Source: Anagrus nilaparvatae
Lineage: Eukaryota; Arthropoda; Insecta; Hymenoptera; Mymaridae
NCBI GenBank assembly: GCA_022575985.1
Contig: JAKSXM010000132.1
Span: 11,966,001 to 12,030,000 of the forward strand
Direction of reading: 5' to 3'
DNA: 64,000 nucleotides
Within the stretch, counting starts at the first letter, position 1, and each line of letters opens with the position of its first letter. Under the pieces are notes generated by a model, which was not told the DNA's origin, made no database searches, and saw only the letters and a list, made by a program, of their open reading frames with translations. Position numbers and translations under genes: made by a program. Shown piece after piece: positions 27,869 to 39,001 of this stretch.

Positions 27869-28709
27869 TGTTATGCAATAACTAACAATAAATGATAAAT
27901 AATCAATAATAATTTATAAATAATTAATAATAAATAGTAAACAATTACCTAAGACAATATTTATAAATAAAATTTTTAAATACTATTTAAGCTTGTTAAT
28001 CAAATAGGAAATGTTTTAAATTAAGAAATAATAACATAATATTAAGAAATTATAACATAAATAATATAATGTTGAATCTAACGATCATATGAGAGCTGTA
28101 ACTATTATACCTACAACATGTCGTTCAGGCTGGTATAGCTCTGCAAATAACATGATGTACATGTTGTAGGTATAATAGTTACAGCTCTCATATGATCGTT
28201 GGATTCAACATTATATTATTTAGATACATAAATGAGAGCGTTAGCTTCAAAAAAGTTTTTTTTTTAATTATAACATAAATTAGGAAAGCATAGTTTATTA
28301 TTACGCAATTTATAACATAAGATTATGTAATAAATAAATAGTTTAGGAAATAATAATATTTATATTTTGGAATACTTTAAATAATTTAAATAAACAGGAT
28401 TAATATATAAGAACATAAAAGGGCAGTCAGTGAAGATAAATCTCGCGACGTACACCTTAAACCGATTTTATAATAAATTAAGTTTTATCTAAATTCTGTG
28501 TGTGTATTTATTTCAAGGTCTCCTCGTATCCAGTATGAGTATGTACATATATTTCATTCTATAAAATAAATACTTATTCAGCAATCTCATGTAAGTCATT
28601 AGCCTCAGTACAATAATAAATATGCTCGAAATACATTTTAAACGTTGTAATACTATATTCATTCATTTAATTATTTAATAAATTAATTATATTCAATATA
28701 AACATAATA
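27869..28709 (+). mobile_element. Solo LTR of the tRNA-Glu Gypsy lineage, interrupted
   Basis: The left end TGTTATGCAATAACTAAC and the right end CATAATA match the LTR at 38309-39000. The two align over their length apart from a 205-bp insertion at 28061-28265, which accounts for most of the length difference (841 against 692 bp). A conserved block includes TCAGTGAAGATAAATCTCGC and a transcription-start-like ATTCTGTGTGTG region near 28493. No gag or pol adjoins; the right side runs into an R1 3' fragment. GGTCCCAGGTA just right of the LTR may be a decayed primer site. Confidence 0.8.
28061..28265 (+). repeat. Insertion with a 61-bp RNA-perfect hairpin
   Basis: The arms 28061-28121 and 28159-28219 are complementary along 61 bp. 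The single DNA mismatch (T 28079 against G 28201) would be a G-U pair in RNA. The loop is 37 nt. A 46-nt tail ending in GTTTTTTTTTTA follows, and the whole insertion is flanked by a 13-bp direct repeat, AATTATAACATAA (28048-28060 and 28266-28278). The long target duplication and homopolymer tail suggest insertion by LINE-type retrotransposition. The hairpin could be a long pre-miRNA-like or siRNA-producing stem; no function is shown. Confidence 0.7.
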
Positions 28710-28984
28710 GGTCCCAGGTAATCTAAAGTCAGATTGCATTTGCCATTATTTTAATGTTCAAATAAAACGTAATGTAAAGAATTTACGTAAGAGCCGCTTT
28801 GTTTAAGAATAATGAGGAGAACTTTCTATTGTAGAGAGCTCTCCCGTCCCTAGGCAAGGGAGAAGGCAGCGGCCAGTTGCCTAGCTTGCGCATCCCAAAC
28901 TGAAGTTATACGTCATTTCCGATTTGGGACAAACAAGCGTAGAGGACCGGGGCCGTCAAACTCTCCCAAACGTACTTGTACACT

Positions 28985-30924
28985 GCCGTACAGGAGTAAA
29001 AAGGCAATATCTCGAGATTTTATGAAAAATGAGATTTTTATATGTGCATAATCGTGAAAAAAAAATCTATCCAGTGGTGCAAAAATTATTTTGATATCAC
29101 TGATAACAAAAAAGTTAGCACTGTATATCTCGAAGGTTTCATGTATTTGATAAAATTTAACATGGAATAAAAAAAAAAATACATGAAATAAATGCATATC
29201 TCGAGATATTGCTTTTCTTCTCCTGTATGGCAGAGCAGCGCGCATGGAAAAAAATATTTCAATACAGGGAAGAAAAGCAATATCTCTTTATATGAGTATA
29301 GGAATAAAAATGTATATCTCGATATTGCTTTTCTTCTCCTGTATTATAAGCTGATTTGGCGCTGCTATTTTTGCATATCTCTTGTTTTTCATATAAAAAA
29401 TTTTTTTAACCAATGAAAAGAGCATGTCTTAATTACCTTAGAAACATATAATTTTTTTTTTAATTGTATATAAACCTTTTAAAATTAACCGAAATGCGTT
29501 TCTTTAAATATCTCGAAATGAGTTAAAAGTGAGATATTGCCTTTTTACTCCTGTACGGCACACAGTGTGGCAAAATGGACAAAAATCGCTCTTAAACTGA
29601 GTTTTTGAGCTATCGACTTGAAACCTGTTTTGAACGACTTTAAGGGGTCCTGCGCTTTCAATTTTTTCCGATATTCAAATTTTTTTTTTCTTCTCCCCGT
29701 GTGCGCCGTACGCATTTAACGATATGCATATGATATATTCAATTGTATTTTTCTTTAAGATTAAAAATTTTGCCCGTGCAGGTGTTATAATACAAGGCCT
29801 TTTTGAAAACTTGTACATGCTTATAGGAAAACTTTATATTATAAAAATAATATTCAAAATTATGATAAAAGAGGTTTTATGTCGATATGTTGAATAAAAA
29901 AAATTCTAAAGAAGAAATTCGATCAAAAATATAACGTATATTATACATACAAAAAAACTTGAAACGCGTTTATCTCGAAACCTACTTTTTTAAATTTGTC
30001 CGACTGATTGAGAGAAAACTACTCCTGCGATTTGATTTTTTTTTTTTTTTAATCTTTTTATTATCTAATTAAGATGGCATTAAACTACGGAAAAGTTAAT
30101 TGGGCTATTATTAAAAATTTCACAGGGGGGAGAGTGTCCGAAAACGAGGGTGATTTTGACAACATTTTTTATTTTTAGTGTAACTTTTTTAATTTTCAAT
30201 ATTTTTCCTTTTCCCTAGTTTAATGCCAAGTTTAGGGCATGCAGAAAAACATGAGTTTTTTTTTTTTAAGATGAACCTGGGCGGCTGAATCAGTCAGACA
30301 ACTTTTTTTATTTTTTTTTCATCGCTTCATTCAGCGCCATCTTTCAGGTACTTAATGTACATAAAAATTTAAAAAAAAAAATGGGAAGGTTGCATAAGAA
30401 TGTACGAAAACAATAAAAAAAGAATTTTTCAAAAAGCTTAAGCAGTTTTTTTTTTATGACCACTCAAACTTTCCTCGAATTTATAGCATTTGAAAGCGCA
30501 GGACCCCTTAAAATAAGTCTGCTTTCGTGCCTGACTGCGGATTTTTCATATTTCTTTATTTATAGTTAGCTTTTTTACTAAAAATGAATTTTATGCGTGA
30601 TTCTAAAATATGCAAAAATTATGATTTAATATTTTTTTACTTAAAAATGTTTTTTAATTTTTATGTATATAAAGCAGGATTAACACGAAAAAATTTCCCG
30701 TTTGTTTTAAAGTGCAAAAAATGTAGGAAGTGAAAATTTCGATAAATGAATAGGTTGAGTTCGTGTAAATAGGCTAATTAAAAATAAAAAAATATGAAAA
30801 ATCCGCAGTGAGAGACGAAAGCAGGCTTATTTTAAAGTCATTCAAAACAAGTTTCAAGTCGATAGCTCAAAAACTCAGTCCAAGAGCGATTTTTGTCCAT
30901 TTTGCCACACTGTGCGGCAGTACA
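28985..30924. mobile_element. Inverted-repeat element with a 29-bp perfect TIR
   Basis: The ends share 29 identical bases in inverse orientation, beginning GCCGTACAGGAGTAAAAAGG (28985-29013 against 29531-29559). Internal copies of the words AATATCTCGA and CTTTTCTTCTCCTGTAT show more internal inverted structure. A second element (29561-30914) is inserted at the right end and has split it, leaving CGGCAGTAC at 30915-30923 as the displaced terminus. There is no transposase frame. Confidence 0.75.
29561..30914. mobile_element. Nested 1.35 kb foldback with a 5-bp target duplication
   Basis: The left end CACAGTGTGGCAAAATGGAC and the right end GTCCATTTTGCCACACTGTG are nearly exact inverses. CGGCA flanks both sides (29556-29560 and 30915-30919). 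Inner matches include GAGCTATCGACTTGAAAC and GGGGTCCTGCGCTTTCAA with their inverses near 30480-30870. It has no coding sequence. The clean duplication places its insertion after the host element at 28985. Confidence 0.8.
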
Positions 30925-30995
30925 ACTGGGCAGTCATGGAAATTTGTGGGTCTTTAAGGCTCGCAAACATTCCATAGTTGTTGCAAGATTCACAT

Positions 30996-32184
30996 ATTTA
31001 GAAAAAAAATTTCTTTGATTTTGCAGCTATTAAATTAATCAAGACTTTTATATAAAGTTTCGGATTTTGAAAACCTTTGAATATAATATTTAGAACATTA
31101 TTTGGCATCGATTCTCTGATAAAATTTTTTAATTTTTAAGTTTGTCCCCGAATAAATCAATATCTAAAAGAGTATATATTAGGTCAAAAATCAATTAACT
31201 TGATATATTTGATATTATTGTTGAAAATTGAAACTTTTTTTAGTGAAGCGATGCTAAATTATGTCCTAAATATTATAATATTCAAAGATTTTTAATATCA
31301 GAACCTTATAGAAAAGTCTTTATCAAGTTCTGTAAAAATTAGAGAAATTTCAAGGACTAATATTATCGTCTGCAAGAAATAAATAATTTCTTTTTTTTTT
31401 TAATTGTTAAGGACAAATATCTTGATCAATAGTTACCAGAAATGAAAAATTCAAAAGTTTCAATTTTCAAAAATTTTGAATAAAAAAAACTATTTTTATC
31501 CGCCCGATTCAATCTTAACTATAATTTATTCGAATCTCAAAAGAATTTAATGCAAATATTTTTGAAGTGATTTTATTGCAAAAAACAAATAAAAATATGA
31601 CAATTTTAAGAATTTTTTTTTTCGATCCATGACTTTAGACCAAAAAAAAAGAATTAAAAAAATTTACATCAGGATCTTTTTGACCTCGTCTTGGCACCGG
31701 GAGAGAGCCAAAAATTATTATATGATTGTTTACAAAATAAATAAAACGAAATTTTTAGATTATTTAATTATGTCATAAGTATATTTAATATTTTATAATA
31801 CTTAGGAATGTGCGAATTAAGAATATTATGCAATTTTAGAAAAGTTACTAGTATGAAATACAAACAAAATTATATAAAATCAGCACTAAAATTAGGAAAT
31901 AATAAATAAAATTGTTATTAAATGAAGCAAATAGTTTATAAATATAAACAATATTATTACTATGTTAGAGAAATCAAAAATTATAATATTGTCAATTTTA
32001 AGTCCAATTGTATACTCAGATCATCAAGTGCAAAGTTTTTAATAAAGTAAGTGCTCACCAAGTTCAATTTGTCTTATTATTTTTACTATCAACCTGAATC
32101 ATCCATATACAAGGTAAATTATTTAAACATTATACCTAAAATATATACACATAAGCATGAACATACTAATAGTCATTCCCTATT
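30996..32184. other. AT-rich region, no gene seen
   Basis: Nearly 1.2 kb without recognisable gene, repeat or structural signal, apart from short homopolymer runs. Confidence 0.5.
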
Positions 32185-32345
32185 GTTAAGAAATAACTAA
32201 CAAAATTAATAATTAAATAATAATTACGTAAGATATTAAACATAAATATTTTAAATTAATTTTATAAATAATATTTAAGCTAATTATCAAACAAATAGAT
32301 ATTTTAAATTAAGAAATCACAACATAGAACTAAGGAACTATAATG
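32185..32345 (+). mobile_element. Truncated, decayed Gypsy LTR fragment
   Basis: TGTTAAGAAATAACTAAC and the following 140 bp align with the first part of the LTRs at 27869, 38309 and 61101 (shared words AACAATTACC-like, ATTTAAGCT, AAATTAAGAAAT). Similarity stops at GAACTATAAT, where a different sequence begins (GGGCAGGGAAGAACG). Confidence 0.6.
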
Positions 32346-32496
32346 GGCAGGGAAGAACGACCAGCTGAAAAATAAAAAAACAAAAATATGTCATTTTTTA
32401 CTTGGGATTTTTAAAATCACTCATACTTTACACCTCCTGATGCATAATTTTAAGATACAGCTGCTTCAAAGTTGGATTTTTTCAATTTTTTGATTT

Positions 32497-33253
32497 CAGC
32501 TGCCCAGTTTACACTGAAATAACTCAAAACCATGAAACTTTTAACATATACATATAATTAGGAAAAAATTTTCTTTTTACCTGGCCTGCCCAAAAAAATT
32601 TTTTTTTTTATTTTAGGCCACTTCCGGTTTTATTTTTAATGGTTTGCAATTTTTAAATTGACCGTAAGTCAAGCTCGCCATAATTATTTTTGCTCAAATT
32701 TTCCCAAAATGTTGGCCTATGTGTCAGAAAAATTTTGGATATGTGATACTCAATTGAGCGCCCACAATCATTATTTTAATCTGCCAAAAAAAGCCAAAAT
32801 TAGCCAAAACAGAGGGCGGAATTTGTTTTTTTTTTCCAATCAACTTAAAATAGGCATCAATATAATAAATTGTCAGTAAAATTAACCAAAAAAGACCAAT
32901 AATTAATTTTTAAGATATTTTTGTCTGATTTCGAGCTAATTTTGGCTGATTTTGGCAGACTAAAGTGATGATTGTGGTCGCTCATTTGAGTATCACATAT
33001 CCAAAATTTTTTTTGGTAAAACTGATACATAGGCCAACATTTTGGAAAAATTTGAGGAAAAATAATTATAGTGAACTTGACCTCCGGTCAATTTGAAAAT
33101 TTTAAACCATTATAAATGATACCGGAAGTGGCCCAAAATAAAAAAAAAATTTTTTTTTGGGTAGGCCAGGTAAAAAGAAAATTTTTTTCCAATCATATGT
33201 ATATGTTAAAAATTTCATCGTTTTTAATTATTTCAGTTTGAACTGGGCAGCTG
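32497..33253. mobile_element. MITE with CAGCTGCCCAGTT ends
   Basis: The left CAGCTGCCCAGTTTACACTG and right AACTGGGCAGCTG are inverse. Complementarity continues inward through ACATATACATAT, TTTTCTTTTTACCTGGCC and TTGGCCTATGT blocks to a centre near 32880. At about 757 bp it has no coding sequence. It sits directly against, and probably interrupts, the Helitron-like fragment to its right. Confidence 0.75.
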
Positions 33254-33671
33254 TTTTGAATATAAAAAGGATTTCTAACCATGCCATCATTTATGGAATC
33301 AGGAATTTCTTCTGTTTCATGATATTCTTGTAAATTTATATTACTTTCATCTGTAATAATTAAAGAAGTTTCTTCCATGTATCATGATTCATATTATTAA
33401 TTAACATATCTTTCATATTATTTTTAAATGGTACATTTAAAATTCAATTTAATTTATAGTACTTTTCATCTTTTGCTTCATTACCAACGTTGTTAAATTT
33501 AGGAAATATTCTTACAATACATTCTTTTTGTTTTGGCGTTTTCAACTGTTTAACCATTGTAATAAGTTCGTCACATCGTTGATACCAATAACTGTTGGTA
33601 GACCTTATTTTAGAAGAATAAACCATAATATCTTGTAATGTGGCTATTTGCGGCTTTGCAGAAATAGACAC
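33254..33671 (-). pseudogene. Helitron-like Rep/helicase fragment with deletion
   Basis: On the minus strand, from 33671, the frame reads KIRSTNSYWYQRCDELITMV, resembling the N-terminal part of Helitron replication-initiator proteins. It is joined directly to KECIVRIFPKFNNV and KYYKLN, resembling the part further downstream that precedes a VKL-LHHPF-like motif. A TGA then interrupts, followed by ILNVPF. A shifted frame (MEETSLIITDESN...) continues to 33254, where the MITE begins. The central catalytic region is missing. Helitrons are rolling-circle DNA transposons. The match rests on short motif resemblance only. Confidence 0.45.
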
Positions 33672-34849
33672 ATTATTGTAAATATCTAATTTTTATCATA
33701 TTATGACTTCACGTGTTCGCGGGACTTACCAATCTGTATCATATAAGCTGAAAAGAGAAACAGAGTAGTATACTTAAAATCGGGGTCGGAGGAATATTAT
33801 AAAGAAAACGATATAGAGATATTTATGATTTAAACGCAAGGAAAAATAAAGCACATTTTTTCAATTTCAAACACAAATCATAATTTTTATTAACTAAATT
33901 TTACAATATAAACTTAGAAACTATCGCCCTCTTTTTTTATACAAAAATATTAATTTCATTGTCTTTATAATTCAAATATCACTGTCTTATAAAAATTCAC
34001 TGTCTCTATAAGAAATTTAAATAACTTTTAACGATCGCAACACACACATATAATACACACGAGGAGTTCCGGACTTACCTTTATCGTCGAATTCAAACTG
34101 CTGTCGATATTTTATCTTTAGCCGCTATATTCAATGATATCAGGAACAGTTTTGAAATATTCTCAATTGATCTCTTATCCACTCATTTTTTTGCGTATAT
34201 TTTCTTGATGCTTGGTCGCTAAAGATACTTATCTTACATAAGCTATATCTATCTATTGCTGAAAATGAATTTACTAAACTCAATTTAGGTTAGATTCTTG
34301 CCTAATTTTGTTGTATTGGTACTACATATTTTACTATTCACGTCGCAAGCTAACCTTTAAGCGTGGTAGTCAACTGAATTTTTATCCATGTACCCTTTTC
34401 GATTTTGGTGAAAATGAAAATTGTCAAAAAATTCCAGTTTGCCCATTTCATCAGAAATTTTTTAATCAGAAAACTTATTTTATAAGGCATTTCAACCAAT
34501 TAAAATGGTTTTGTTCGAATACAACCAAAGTTTCTAAAAATCAACAATTTTTTTAAACCGAATTAAATCCATACATATCAGTTTTTTTGAGCTCTCTGAC
34601 CCAGGAAACCATATTGAAATAAGTTTTTAAATCTTTCAAATTATTTTTTTTTTACAAAACATTTAAAAGTTTTAAAAAAAACCTTTTTTGGTACCAAATA
34701 ACAACTAATCTAAAAAAAAATTTTTTCATGATATTTATATATTTATATATTTATTCATTTATAACCCTTTTGATTTTGGTGTAAATAAAAATGGTTAAAA
34801 AATTCCAGTTTTTCCATTTCAGTATCACTTTTGTTATAAAAAATCTTCT
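33672..34849. other. Spacer, no gene seen; splice-like sites on minus strand
   Basis: Two minus-strand donor-like sites (GTAAGTCC, reading left from about 33729 and 34078) suggest former transcribed sequence, but no open exon accompanies them. A block around TTCGATTTTGGTGAAAATGA (34400) recurs diverged at 34765, followed in both places by AAAAAATTCCAGTTT. The region abuts the C-terminal end of the decayed gag at 34850. Confidence 0.45.
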
Positions 34850-36417
34850 TTACTTGTGGTTATTATTATTTCTATTATTATTATTATTATTATTGTTATG
34901 ATTATAACGTTTATTTTGTGTATTTCGTGAATTATTAGAACTTCTTTGATGAATTTTATTCGAGTTACCTCTAAAATTATTTCCTCTACATTCGTCTGTG
35001 TTATGATTTTTCGCGTTTGGATGATTTATACAGTGGTATTTTTGTTCTTCTCTCTTTGTTTCTTGAGTTTGTCGTTGATTTTTTTTATCTTGGAAAAATA
35101 GAACTGTTTTTTCTACTGTTGAGTATAAAGTTTCTACTTGTTGCTGTAAATTGTTAACCTTTTTGGACAATTTTCTAATTTATGGCCAGTAGATAAACAT
35201 TTTTCGCATTTTTCTAGATTAGTTGTATTAATTATTTCTGATTTATTGTCATTTTTAAGTATTGCTTGGACTTCATGACTCATTTTTTTATATTTTTCTA
35301 TATAATCTTCAATTATACTTGCTTTTTTAGCAATTTCGCCGATTGTAAGTAATTCCGTATCTAAACCTAGTCTACATTCTATTTCTGGTAATAGACCTCT
35401 TTTAAATCTATTTTTTGCTATTTGGGTAATTTGGGTATTGAATGTAGCTATTAAAACTGCCGCATTTTCGGTGTTTCCAATACTGTCCACATTTGCTTTC
35501 ATTGTTTTATTAAGTAAGTTTTCTAGTCTTAGTTGGTAACTTAGGACAGATTCATTTTTAATTTGATAATATTTCCAATTTTGTGCGGCAACTCGAGATA
35601 GTCTACTTTTTTACCGAATAATCTTTCAAAGTGGTGCGTGAATTCAGAAATGGAATCAAATTCTATGTTTAAGATTGAATCATATGCGCTACCCGTAACT
35701 TTATATTGTAATAGTCTTAAAAACATTGGCCATGATCCTTGTGGTAAAGAAGTTTTGGCTCTTTCTATTTCTTTAATCTAAACAAATATGTCTGGTATCT
35801 GTCCATCGAAATTGTGGATACTGTCTAATGCGATTTTTATTTCAAAGTTTGAGTTTGGTTGGGCCATATTTATATTGTTTTGTTTATTGAAATTATTAAG
35901 ATTTATAAAGCTGTTTAAATTTGCAAGATTTTGTTCTGCAAGGTTATAATGATCTTGTCTTACTTGTATTTCTCTGATATTTAATAGTTCGCTTGTATTT
36001 TCGTGAATATGTTCACTAATTAAACTTTTTTGTGGTTTTATTGGGGTTGTAGCGTCTCAAATTGGATTGCCAATAATTGATATTTGATTTTTATGTGTTG
36101 GAGAAGAGGTTGTGAAGTTACTATTGTGTTCAAAAATATTTGAGTTTTGTTCTTGAAATTCAGTATTATTTGAAAATGTGTTACTTATTGGTAGGGATAT
36201 TTGAGATTTGTCAATTTTTGAATTTTCAGGGTTTTCTGTTATTGTAGTATTTTTTATAGTTTTTAAGGTACAAAGTCTTTTAACAAAATCTTTTGTTGAT
36301 TGGACTTTTGTTTAGTCTAGAGTTAGATGGTTACATATTTTCTGTAAAATTTTGACGTTTAGGTAATTGTTGGGATTTTGATTTAGTTATAGGTCCTTGT
36401 GGGTTTGATTTCGACAT
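34850..36417 (-). pseudogene. Gypsy gag, broken (copy A)
   Basis: The start ATG lies at 36417 (MSKSNPQGPIT). The frame is then interrupted several times. The capsid-like part is recognisable in pieces (HHFERLFGKKVDYLELPHKI at 35600; GLLPEIECRLGLDTELLTIG at 35400). CEKCLSTGHKLENC (about 35190) is a CCHC knuckle, followed by CINHPNAKNHNTDEC (about 35010) and an Asn/Arg-rich tail ending at 34850. No protease or RT follows to the left. The same order in copy B shows this is the 5' end of a minus-strand element whose antisense gene lies at 36751. Confidence 0.8.
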
Positions 36418-36576
36418 AACAATTTCATTTTAACATAAAAGTAAAAATAAAAAAAAATTTATTAAAATTATTTTATATCAAATATATATATTTAATACAT
36501 ATGTATAATAAATGTTCCAGTAAAAAAAAGGTGTCATCAAAAAAAATTGATGCGTGGGGTATCCTACTTAATTTTG

Positions 36577-36720
36577 TATAAATTGACCGCGAAAAAAAGA
36601 TTAATCATTAGTCATTTTATCACTTTTACAATTAAAAGTTATTTAAGCTAATGTTATAGTCTAATGGCTATCATATAAATTAAGTGCGAAAAAAAGCTTT
36701 AATCATTAGTTATTTTGTTG
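36577..36720 (+). promoter_or_regulatory. Duplicated TATA/initiator promoter (copy A)
   Basis: TATAAATT occurs twice, at 36577 and 36674. Each is followed by GCGAAAAAAAG and then, 33-37 bp after the TATA box, by TCATTAGT. The first unit has the TATAAATTGACCGCG form shared with copies C and F; the second has the (A/G)AGTGCG form shared with copy B. The second is 77 bp upstream of the antisense gene's ATG, the same spacing as the single promoter of other copies. This looks like a tandem duplication or a recombinant of two subfamilies. Confidence 0.6.
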
Positions 36721-36750
36721 TGACAAACTTACTACCAAAAAAAATCAAAC

Positions 36751-37942
36751 ATGTGTAAATCAGAAAAGAAGCTAAGCTATTGCGGATTCGTGAATCATCC
36801 GGATAATTATTTTTTTAACCGGAATATCAACATGTTCCTGTCTTTGGTAAGTAAAAAGATTAGCTTACTTTGTTTTTTTTATAATAATTTATCTTAGTTT
36901 ACTTATATATACTAACTATGTATGTGCTTTTATTTAACCTTAGGTTATATACTGTATTTAACCTCTTACACGGAGGTCACCAACAGTTATTTGCACAAGC
37001 GGTCCAAACCGCATTTTTTGCTTTTATTCCCTCGGAAGTCGATATATATATATTGAGATATATACCGCTTTTTCCTTTAATGGAAATAATTAGATAGGTT
37101 TGGAGACGTATGGACAAATTGTTGGTGAAACTGTGGGATTAGAAGGGATGTTTAGGATAGGTGGAACTTTAACAATCATTTGAAACTTTATCTATTCATA
37201 GCCTTTACTAGGGTTTGGGATGGCCAAATGCGGTCCAAGGTCCGACTTTTTAATAGGAGCCATGCTGACAATTCCGTCTTTAAAGCGCAGAGTTGTTATT
37301 CACAACAATCGCTTTAAAAGAGGCGCGAAAAACCTTGGAAAAACGCCCTCTATGCATGACATACGGAGGCAAGCAAATGGCACTTTCCATTTCGTCTTGC
37401 CCCCTGCGACTCGGCAGCTAGCTCTACTCTCCCTTCTTAAAATAAATATTTAATTTTATTAAATATGTAATTAAATATGTAATTTAAATTTTTATTAAAT
37501 ATGTAATTTAGGGGACCTTGATCGGGAGCACCCCTTTTTTGGGATGTCTTGGGCTGCCAGGAAAATCGTAAGTAAATTATAACAAATCCAAAAAAAAGTT
37601 ATTAAACGTAAATAATCAAAAAAAAAAAAAAATTTTTATATTATTATTTTTTTTTAGTGTCAACAGGTAGCTTGTGAGCTAGCTTGGAAAGGAATACATC
37701 AGCGGAGTGCAGATTTGGTCTCTGCCCCTGGAGAGGCAGGTGAGAAGAGGAGGAAGTTGTCCAGCAGGCCACTCTACTTGCGCAGGCTCTTTGGAGAGGA
37801 CAGTTACCCGGTCAATCAAGATTGGCTGGGTAAGCGTCTATTTTTGGGGAAGCTGTTCTATGAGCCCGAACTGGGCTTCTTCCAGTTTTGTGGTCCTATG
37901 AAGGACTGGAGTCCTCCGAAAAAAAGAAGGCGGCTTATGTAA
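36751..37942 (+). pseudogene. Antisense retroelement gene, copy A (interrupted)
   Basis: Exon 1 (36751-36846) is open with a GTAAGT donor and encodes MCKSEKKLSYCGFVNHPDN... Exon 2 survives only as its 3' half (37511-37567, DLDREHPFFGMSWAARKI, donor GTAAGT). Its 5' half is replaced by about 600 bp of foreign sequence (about 36900-37505). Exon 3 (37658-37942) is fully open after a TTTTTTTAG acceptor: CQQVACELAWKGIHQRSADL, later RLFLGKLFYE and KKRRRLM, then stop. Without a normal exon 2 the product cannot be the family protein. Confidence 0.75.
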
Positions 37943-38308
37943 GAAGAAGTTCCACTTGTGTAGGAGAATGATTCAAAATTTAAAAAAAAATGAGGTAAGG
38001 CGTGCAAAAACGGGGGTTTATAGAATAGATTTCTATTGGTTTAAAATAAACTGTTTTCTTTATTTTTTATAACCTTTTCCCAAAAAAAAGTAATTAGAAA
38101 AAAAAATTAAAGTTCTTTCTTGAAGAGATAATAACAGAAATTATATGAAAAAAAAAATTATAAGGAATCAGATTTGCAAGATTGAGTAATAACAAAAAAA
38201 AATTGCTGATTTTTAATTTATATTTGATAAAAAAAAAGAAAGGTAATGTATAATAAGAAAAATAATTGCATTGAAAAAAAAAAAAATTATAATATTAGAC
38301 TCGTCCTC

Positions 38309-39000
38309 TGTTATGCAATAACTAACAAAAAAATAATAAATAATTAATAATAATTTATAAACAATTAATAATAAATAATAAACAATTACCTAAGATAATA
38401 TTTATAAATAAAATATGTAAATATTATTTAAGCTTATTAATCAAATAGGAAATGTTTTAGATTAAGAAATAATAACATAATATTAAGAAATTATAACATA
38501 AGTTAAGAAAGAATAGTTTATTATAACGTAAGAATTTATACGTTATTTATTATAACGTATAAAAATATAACATAAGATTATGTAATAAATAAATAGTTTA
38601 GGAAACAATAATATTTATATTTTGAATATTTAAAATAACTTAAATAAGGAATCATTAGTATATAAGAACATAAAAATTGTAAGACAACAGTCAGTGAAGA
38701 TAAATCTCGCGACGTGTACCTTAAATCGCTATTTTAATAAATTTTTAGTTAACATAAAATCTTTGTGTGTTTATTACAAGGTCCCTAGCTTCCAGACAAA
38801 ACATGAGTAAGTACTTAATATAATTCTTATTATAACGCTTAGGTCAGCATTCTTATTTTATCGGCGTTTCATTCATAAGTTCATTACTCTTACTTTACAT
38901 TGTAAAATATAAATATGTGTATTCTGCATATTTAAATATATTTTATTAAGTATAACAATTAACAATTATATAATTATTTAACGTTATGATGAACATAACA
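38309..39000 (+). mobile_element. Gypsy LTR, 692 bp, TGTTATG...CATAACA
   Basis: The ends are 7-bp inverted repeats. The sequence matches the LTRs at 27869 and 61101, including TCAGTGAAGATAAATCTCGC near 38690. On the plus strand it is followed after one base by TGGTTCCGATACC, a tRNA-Glu primer binding site. Yet the DNA further right is the end of a minus-strand integrase, so this LTR and that integrase are not parts of one normal element. Confidence 0.85.
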
Positions 39001-39001
39001 A

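Larger units (their letters stand above)
28800..30995 (+). mobile_element. Decayed LINE 3' fragment split by nested elements
   Basis: 28800-28976 corresponds to 21130-21290 (TAGAGAGCTCT, GGCAGCGGCCAGTTGCCTAG, CAAACTGAAGTTATAC). 30925-30995 corresponds to 21330-21390 (GGTTTTTAAGGC-like then CGCAAACATTCC). The 1.9 kb between them is two nested inverted-repeat elements. The copy is more diverged than the one at 21036. Confidence 0.55.

Noticed and set aside
33726..34085. A minus-strand gene implied by two GTAAGTCC donor-like sites
   Set aside because: No open exon of reasonable length precedes either site, so only the sites are noted.
37220..37453. 77-codon open frame in the insertion that breaks antisense copy A
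   Set aside because: No motif, no copy elsewhere in the window and no splice or promoter context. It is treated as chance within an unidentified insertion.
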